Translations under genes and position numbers: made by a program
In this document: positions 59,048 to 64,000 of the stretch, one piece after another
How the letters are laid out: each line of letters starts with the position of its first letter
Numbering within the stretch: position 1 is the stretch's first letter
The notes under the pieces: generated by a model
What the model saw: only the letters and a program-made list of their open reading frames with translations
Database searches by the model: none
What the model was told of the DNA's origin: nothing
Origin: Thioalkalivibrio sp. ALMg11
GTDB lineage: Bacteria; Pseudomonadota; Gammaproteobacteria; Ectothiorhodospirales; Ectothiorhodospiraceae
Length of the DNA: 64,000 nt
NCBI RefSeq assembly: GCF_000377905.1
Contig: NZ_KB898876.1
Span: forward strand, 1-64,000
Reading direction: 5' to 3'

Positions 59048-60766
59048 CTATCCGACCAGCAGCGTCAGGTAGAGCCCGAGCATCGCGGCGGAGAACAGCA
59101 GCCCGATGGTCTCCCATCGGGTCAGGACGCGTTCGGCGTCTTCCAGGCGCTGGCGCAGTTTCAGGCGCAGCACCCGCAGGCGTGCCGGCATCCGGCGCGG
59201 CCGGGGTGGTGGCAGGGCCAGGTTTCGGTGGGTACGGTGGGCGGCACTCCAGGCGGCCTCGGCCAGGACGGCCAGATCGCCCTCCGGCACGCGCGGGGTC
59301 TCGCGGTCGCGGATCAGGCGATAGGCGATACCGGCGAGGACGAGTCCGAGAACGACCGGCCACAACAGGGTCAGGCCATACAGGTCCCGTGGCTCGACGG
59401 GCAGGCCGTCGGGCCCTCCGACCAGGACCCCGAGCGGGAGCAGCAACGCCATCGGTGCAAGACTGCCCCAGGCCCACCATCGGTGCCGGTCGAGCCCATC
59501 GGCGGGTGTTTGCAGTCCGGCCTGCCAGCGCCAAAGGAAACGCAGCAGCAGCACGGTGGTGCCCGCCGCGGCGAGGGTCAGCAGCAACTCCGTATGTGCC
59601 AGCCAGCCGGGCAGCGCGTCGGGTGCCAGTGGGCCCTTTAGCGTGTTCTTGGCCAGCGCGCCGCTGGTGAAAGGCAGCCCGGCCAGGGCCAGGGCCGGTA
59701 ACAGGGCGAACAGGACAAAGGCGGCGCGGGCCAGTGGCGTGGCCGGCCACTGGTGCTGCATGCCCGCCGTCAGGAACAGGGCCCCCTTCGCCAGCCCGTG
59801 ATGAACGGCGTACAGCGTCACGGCGGCCAGCAGCCAGCCGCGTGCCTCCGGCAGCAACAGGGCCAGCCCGATGCCAACCGTCATCAGCCCCATCTGCGAG
59901 ATGCTGGAGTAGGCGAGGATGGTCTTCGGCCGCACCTGCAGCACGCCGACCAGGACCCCGAGGAAGGCCGCCGCCAGGCCCAGCAGGACCAGGGTCTCGC
60001 CCAGCACCGCATGGCCGATGGCGTCAATCGGCAACAACCGCATCCAGCCCAGCAGCCCGGCCTTGATCATGGCCCCGGAGAGCACGGCGCTGGCCGGCAC
60101 CGGGGCCGCCGGGTGGGCCAGGGGGAGCCAGAAGTGCAGCGGCAGGATGCCGGCCTTGATCCCCAGGCCCAGGACCAGCAGTACGAGGGCCCAGCCCTCG
60201 GGGCGGGCCGTCGCCATGGCCGCGAGGCTGGATTGCCCCGCGGCGTGGACGGCCAGGAGCAGGCCCGCGAGCAGCAACACCTCGCCCAGCACCGCAAGGA
60301 TCAGGTACACCCGCCCGGCGCGCCACGCCTCTGGCTTCCCGGAGTGGACCACCAGCCCATAGGCGGAGAGGCTCATCAGGGAAAAGAACAGATAAAACGA
60401 AGCCGCGTCCTGCGCGAGAATCAGGCCCAGGTTGCCGGCGAGTGCCAGCAGCCAGAACACGTAAAAGCGCTCGCGTCGGGCGTCGTCATGCCGCTCGCCG
60501 AGGGCGAACAGCCCGGCCGCCAGCCACAGGCCCGCGGTCAGGGCCAGAAACGCCCGCCCGGTCGGGTCGACGGCCAGATGAGTCCCCATCAGCAGGCTAT
60601 CGAAGGTTGCCTCCAGCCCGGTCGGGGCCAGCGCGGCGAGCAGCAGCCCGGGGAGTGCGGCCCAGGGCACGAGGCGGTTCAGCCGCACCTGCCCCGGGCG
60701 CAGGCCGATGAACACGGCCAGCAGCAGCGGCAGCAGCGGGACCGCGAGCAGGAGGGCGCCGCTCAC
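59048..60766 (-). CDS. Mrp/NuoLM-type antiporter subunit (third large subunit)
   Basis: This 572-aa, ~14-TM protein of the proton-antiporter/complex I large-subunit family has LMSLSAYGLVVHSG, PLHFWLPLAHPAAPVPASAVLSG-type conserved lysine and histidine helices, and KTILAYSSISQMGLM. It overlaps the preceding gene by ATGA. The tail after ~480 is soluble and arginine-rich (PPPRPRRMPARLRV) before a last TM. Confidence 0.85.
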   Translation of the reverse strand: MSGALLLAVPLLPLLLAVFIGLRPGQVRLNRLVPWAALPGLLLAALAPTGLEATFDSLLMGTHLAVDPTGRAFLALTAGLWLAAGLFALGERHDDARRERFYVFWLLALAGNLGLILAQDAASFYLFFSLMSLSAYGLVVHSGKPEAWRAGRVYLILAVLGEVLLLAGLLLAVHAAGQSSLAAMATARPEGWALVLLVLGLGIKAGILPLHFWLPLAHPAAPVPASAVLSGAMIKAGLLGWMRLLPIDAIGHAVLGETLVLLGLAAAFLGVLVGVLQVRPKTILAYSSISQMGLMTVGIGLALLLPEARGWLLAAVTLYAVHHGLAKGALFLTAGMQHQWPATPLARAAFVLFALLPALALAGLPFTSGALAKNTLKGPLAPDALPGWLAHTELLLTLAAAGTTVLLLRFLWRWQAGLQTPADGLDRHRWWAWGSLAPMALLLPLGVLVGGPDGLPVEPRDLYGLTLLWPVVLGLVLAGIAYRLIRDRETPRVPEGDLAVLAEAAWSAAHRTHRNLALPPPRPRRMPARLRVLRLKLRQRLEDAERVLTRWETIGLLFSAAMLGLYLTLLVG

Positions 60767-62283
60767 AGCCCGAACTCCGGCAGGGAATAGTCGCGCCGTA
60801 CGATTAGGCTGACCCAGCCCAGCGGGCTCAGCTCCAGCCCGGCGAACAGCCCGACCAGCAGACCCAGCGCGGCGGTGAAGACCACCGGAAACAGCAGCAT
60901 CCAGTGGGTCTCGAAGCGGGTCGGCCCGGCCTGCGCCTGCAACGGTTCATGCCACGGCTCGCGGCGCTCGCCGAGCCATCCGCGGATCACCGGCGGCAGG
61001 AAATAGGCCGCGTTCAGCAGGCTGCTGAGGATCAGCACGCCGAGCACCCAGGGCATGCCGGCCTCCAGCGCCCCCAGCCCCAGGTGCCACTTGGTCACGA
61101 ATCCTGCCAGCGGCGGCAGGCCGATCATGCCCAGCGCCCCCAGGGTGAAGGCGAGCATGGTCAGCGGCATGCGCCGGCCGACCCCGTCGAGCTCGCTGAT
61201 GCGGTGGATGCCGAGGGTCTCGGCGAAGTTGCCCGCACAGAAGAACAGGGTGATCTTGGTGATGCCTTGATGAACCAGGTGCACCAGCCCGCCGATGATC
61301 CCCAGCGGCCCGGCGAGGGCCACGCCCAGGATGATGTAGGAGACCTGGCTGATGGTGGAGAAGGCCAGGCGCTGTTTCAGGTCGTCTGTGCGCAGGGCCT
61401 GGATGGAGGCGTAGACAATGGTGATCGCCGCCACCACCAGCAGCCCGGCGGTCAGACCCAGTTCGATCGCCAGCTCGGTCCCATACACGTCATTGACCAC
61501 GCGGATGATGCCGAAGGCCCCGGCCTTGACCACGGCCACCGCGTGCAGCAACGCGCTGACCGGCGCCGGCGCGACCATCGCGATGGGTAGCCAGGAGTGC
61601 AGCGGCACCAACGCGGCCTTCACCCCGAAGCCGATCATCAGCAGCACGAAAAGGATCTGGAGGGTGGTGGCGTGTGTATCTGCGAGGCCGTCCAGGTACC
61701 CGCCCGGGGTGAAGCCCTCGGCACCCGCCAGGAGCGTGAGCCAGACGATGGCCGTGAACAGCACCAGCCCGCTGGTCAGGGTGTAGGCGAGATAGAGCCG
61801 GCCGGCGCGCAGCGCAGCCGGGGTGCCGCGGTGGACCACCAACGGCCAGGTCGCAAGCGTCAGAATCTCGTAAAAGATCAGGAAGGTGACCAGATTGCCC
61901 GACAGGGCGATGCCTACCGTGGCGCTGACGCACAGCGAGAAGAACCCGAAGAAGCGACTGCGCCGGGGCGATCCTTCCAGATACCCGATCGCGTAGATCG
62001 TGGTGACGAACCACAGCACCGCCGACAGGCTGGCGAACAGCAGTGACAACGAGTCCGCGGCCAGGACCAGATCGATACCCGGCATCAGCGGGAGGCTGAA
62101 ATAGTACTCGTCGCCGCGTAGCACCCCGTCCAGCAGGACCGCGACCAGCGCCAGCTTGGTGCCGGCACCGCCCAGGTTGAGCGCGGTGCGCAGGCCCTGG
62201 CGATGCTCGGGCAGGAAAAAGATTGCGATACCCGGCCCGAGGGAGCTGAACAGGATCGCGAGCAGCAGCCAGCCGCCGTCCAT
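60763..62283 (-). CDS. Mrp/MnhD-like antiporter large subunit
   Basis: The protein is 506 aa from ATG 62283, overlapping the upstream stop by ATGA. ALVPLHSWLPIAMVAPAPVS and LKQRLAFSTISQVSYIILG are the family signatures, with 12-14 TMs. It would translocate Na+ or H+ as part of a multi-subunit Mrp complex, useful in alkaline or saline conditions. Confidence 0.88.
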   Translation of the reverse strand: MDGGWLLLAILFSSLGPGIAIFFLPEHRQGLRTALNLGGAGTKLALVAVLLDGVLRGDEYYFSLPLMPGIDLVLAADSLSLLFASLSAVLWFVTTIYAIGYLEGSPRRSRFFGFFSLCVSATVGIALSGNLVTFLIFYEILTLATWPLVVHRGTPAALRAGRLYLAYTLTSGLVLFTAIVWLTLLAGAEGFTPGGYLDGLADTHATTLQILFVLLMIGFGVKAALVPLHSWLPIAMVAPAPVSALLHAVAVVKAGAFGIIRVVNDVYGTELAIELGLTAGLLVVAAITIVYASIQALRTDDLKQRLAFSTISQVSYIILGVALAGPLGIIGGLVHLVHQGITKITLFFCAGNFAETLGIHRISELDGVGRRMPLTMLAFTLGALGMIGLPPLAGFVTKWHLGLGALEAGMPWVLGVLILSSLLNAAYFLPPVIRGWLGERREPWHEPLQAQAGPTRFETHWMLLFPVVFTAALGLLVGLFAGLELSPLGWVSLIVRRDYSLPEFGL

Positions 62284-63767
62284 CAGGGGGCCCCCGGCGT
62301 CAGTGCGAGCGTGTTCAGGGTCAGCGTGCCGGCCAGCCCGGCCAGCGCCGCGATCGTGGCCAGGCCCAGGGGAACCCAGTCCATCCACGGCGAGACCGTC
62401 TCGCCGGCATCTTCGCGTCCGCGGTGAAAGGTCGGGGCCACCATCCGCAATATGTAGGCCGCCGCCAGCAGGCCGCCGCCGGCGATCGCCAGCACCCACA
62501 GCACGCCGATCACGCTGCCGGCCAGTACGGTTCCCAGACCGGCCTCCAGCAGCAGGTACTTGGCGATGAAGCCGCCAGTGAACGGCAGCCCCATCAGGCT
62601 GACGCCGGCCAGCCCCAGGGCGAAGACCGTGCGCGGCCGCGCCCGCAGTACATCGCCGAGATCGGCCAGCCGATCATGCCCGGCGGCGTGCTGCAGCGTG
62701 CCGGCCGCCAGGAAGACCGAGGCCTTGGCCAGCGCGTGGACGACCGCGAAGAACACCACCACCCGCCAGGCACCCGGATCTACCAGCATCAGCGGGAAGG
62801 CCACCAGCAGATAACCGAACTGGGCCACGGTGGAATAGGCCACGATCGATTTGAGGCGGCCGGCGCGCAGGGCCTGCAGCGAGCCCCAGACCAGCGCCGC
62901 CACGCCCAGCATCCCGACGAGGATGCCGAAGGCCGGGGTGGCCAGCGGGGCGAACACGCCCATCCACAGACGCAGGATCAGGTAGAACGACCCGGTGACC
63001 ACCAGCCCGGAGAGCACCGCGCTGACCGGCGCCGGGGCCGAACCGTGGGCCGGCGCCAGCCAGACATGCAGCGGGAACAGCGCAGCCTTGAGCATCAGCC
63101 CGGCGGTCATCAGCACGGCGGCCATGCGCTCGGTCGGGCCCGCCTCGGTGCGCGCCTCCAGCAGGACCAGGTCGAGGACCCCGTGCTCCCCGAACAGCAG
63201 CACCACCCCCATCAGGAAGCTCAGCGAGCCGAGGATGTTGACCAGCAGATAGCGCACCGCGCCGGAGACCGCGGCGGCCGTTCCGGTGAAGGCGACCAGC
63301 GCCACCGCCGACAGTGAGACCACCTCCAGCGTGATGTACAGGTTGAAGGCATCGCCGGAGAGAAACAGCATGTTCAGGCCGGCCCACAGCCAGAGCCACA
63401 ACGGCCAGAATTGGCGCCGCTCGATGCGATCATGCACATAGCCCAGGCTGTAGAGGCTGGTCGCGAGCCCCACGACGGCCGTCAGCACCAGCAGGGTCAT
63501 GGACAACCCGTCCAGATGCAGCATCAGGCCCAGCGGGGCCTCCCAGCCACCCAGCGCCACCCGCGTGGCGGCGGCCTCCGGATCCGGCCCTGCGTTCAGG
63601 AACAGCGCGCTCAGGCCCAGCACCCAGGCCGTGACCGCGAGCGCCCCCAGCAGGCCGATGCGATGGGCCTGGCGCGGCCAGGCCGTTGCCAGTATCGCCA
63701 CCGCCAGTGACAGCGCGACTAGCCCGGCGATCGCCCCCGGGAGCAGCTCGGCATCGGCCGGGATCAC
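62283..63767 (-). CDS. Mrp/MnhD-like antiporter large subunit
   Basis: This 494-aa, ~14-TM protein has ALFPLHVWLAPAHGSAPAPV and LKSIVAYSTVAQFGYLLVA, matching MnhD/NuoN-type antiporter subunits. It overlaps both neighbours by four bases, so three large antiporter subunits are translated as one coupled series. Confidence 0.9.
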   Translation of the reverse strand: MIPADAELLPGAIAGLVALSLAVAILATAWPRQAHRIGLLGALAVTAWVLGLSALFLNAGPDPEAAATRVALGGWEAPLGLMLHLDGLSMTLLVLTAVVGLATSLYSLGYVHDRIERRQFWPLWLWLWAGLNMLFLSGDAFNLYITLEVVSLSAVALVAFTGTAAAVSGAVRYLLVNILGSLSFLMGVVLLFGEHGVLDLVLLEARTEAGPTERMAAVLMTAGLMLKAALFPLHVWLAPAHGSAPAPVSAVLSGLVVTGSFYLILRLWMGVFAPLATPAFGILVGMLGVAALVWGSLQALRAGRLKSIVAYSTVAQFGYLLVAFPLMLVDPGAWRVVVFFAVVHALAKASVFLAAGTLQHAAGHDRLADLGDVLRARPRTVFALGLAGVSLMGLPFTGGFIAKYLLLEAGLGTVLAGSVIGVLWVLAIAGGGLLAAAYILRMVAPTFHRGREDAGETVSPWMDWVPLGLATIAALAGLAGTLTLNTLALTPGAP

Positions 63768-64000
63768 GAGGGTCGATCCTCGCCGGAGGACGGATCGGCG
63801 GGGCTACCGTCGGCGTGATGCGTCTCGCGCGAGATGTCTTCCACCGGGACGTCGTCGTCCGGTGGGCCGGGGAGCATGACCGCGTGGCCGGTCAGTCGGG
63901 TCAGGTGTACCACCAGGGCGAGGGCGAAGGCGGTGGCGCTGACCGCAACCACAATGCCGGTCAGGGTCAGGGCCTGCGCAACCGGGTCCGGCGGTCCCTC
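63764..64000 (-). CDS. MnhC/NuoK-like antiporter small subunit, C-terminal part (cut by window edge)
   Basis: The frame is open to the window edge. The TM segment DPVAQALTLTGIVVAVSATA is the conserved C-terminal helix of MnhC/MrpC (NuoK-like). An unusual acidic hydrophilic tail of about 45 residues (PPDDDVPVEDISRETHHADG) follows. The upstream start and the rest of the Mrp operon (MnhA/B, E-G) lie beyond the window. Confidence 0.85.
   Translation of the reverse strand, partial: EGPPDPVAQALTLTGIVVAVSATAFALALVVHLTRLTGHAVMLPGPPDDDVPVEDISRETHHADGSPADPSSGEDRPS

Noticed and set aside
59048-63767. DAB (DabA-DabB) inorganic carbon transporter
   Set aside because: DabB is NuoL-like, but no DUF2309 DabA gene lies beside these genes and three NuoLMN-like subunits follow an MnhC-like subunit, so an Mrp-type complex fits better.

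Overview
The window is GC-rich (roughly 65% by eye), densely coded bacterial DNA. A complete alpha-carboxysome locus with form IA RuBisCO, a gammaproteobacterial-type Min system, an RND efflux pump, a haem oxygenase/bacteriophytochrome pair and an Mrp-type antiporter cluster together suggest an autotrophic gammaproteobacterium. A salt- or alkali-tolerant sulfur oxidiser of the Thioalkalivibrio/Ectothiorhodospiraceae kind fits best; this is inference from gene content, not a database match.

Layout. 1-16 kb is mixed chromosomal housekeeping: a cut-off IS630-type transposase, an AurF-like diiron protein, DUF1820, tRNA-Ser(GGA), an HNH protein overlapping an apparently frameshifted YdjM-like membrane protein, a fused 5-oxoprolinase/hydantoinase, a lipocalin, DUF1631, a CFA-synthase-like methyltransferase with a DUF1295 protein, minCDE, a UDP-sugar epimerase and a DJ-1/Hsp31-like protein. 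16.3-21.3 kb is a TetR-regulated RND efflux operon.

21.6-36.8 kb is the carboxysome superoperon, all on the + strand: cbbL, cbbS, csoS2, csoSCA, csoS4A, csoS4B, three csoS1 paralogues, a bacterioferritin-like gene, acRAF, mcdA, mcdB, cbbQ, cbbO, a 268-bp nested inverted-repeat element, a cbbR-type LysR gene, and a DUF4440-type protein whose N-terminal extension carries CsoS2-like motifs. Strong intergenic hairpins (cbbL/cbbS, cbbS/csoS2, csoS1A/csoS1B, mcdB/cbbQ) and an in-phase -1 slippery heptamer inside csoS2 suggest that subunit stoichiometry is set after transcription starts.

36.9-43.2 kb (minus strand) is a treY-treZ-GH15 alpha-glucan/trehalose operon whose genes overlap by 4 bases. 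After ettA comes a compact four-gene + strand operon (46.1-52.0 kb): a TackOD1/degenerate-GGDEF protein, a processive GT2 synthase, a TolC-like protein fused to a glycosidase-like domain, and an HlyD-like adaptor. This looks like a complete envelope-spanning exopolysaccharide synthesis and export machine. Immediately downstream lie haem oxygenase and a bacteriophytochrome-diguanylate cyclase, giving a plausible link from red light through c-di-GMP to polysaccharide. The window ends with a P-type cation ATPase, a secreted alpha/beta hydrolase and the start of an Mrp-like antiporter operon that runs off the right edge.
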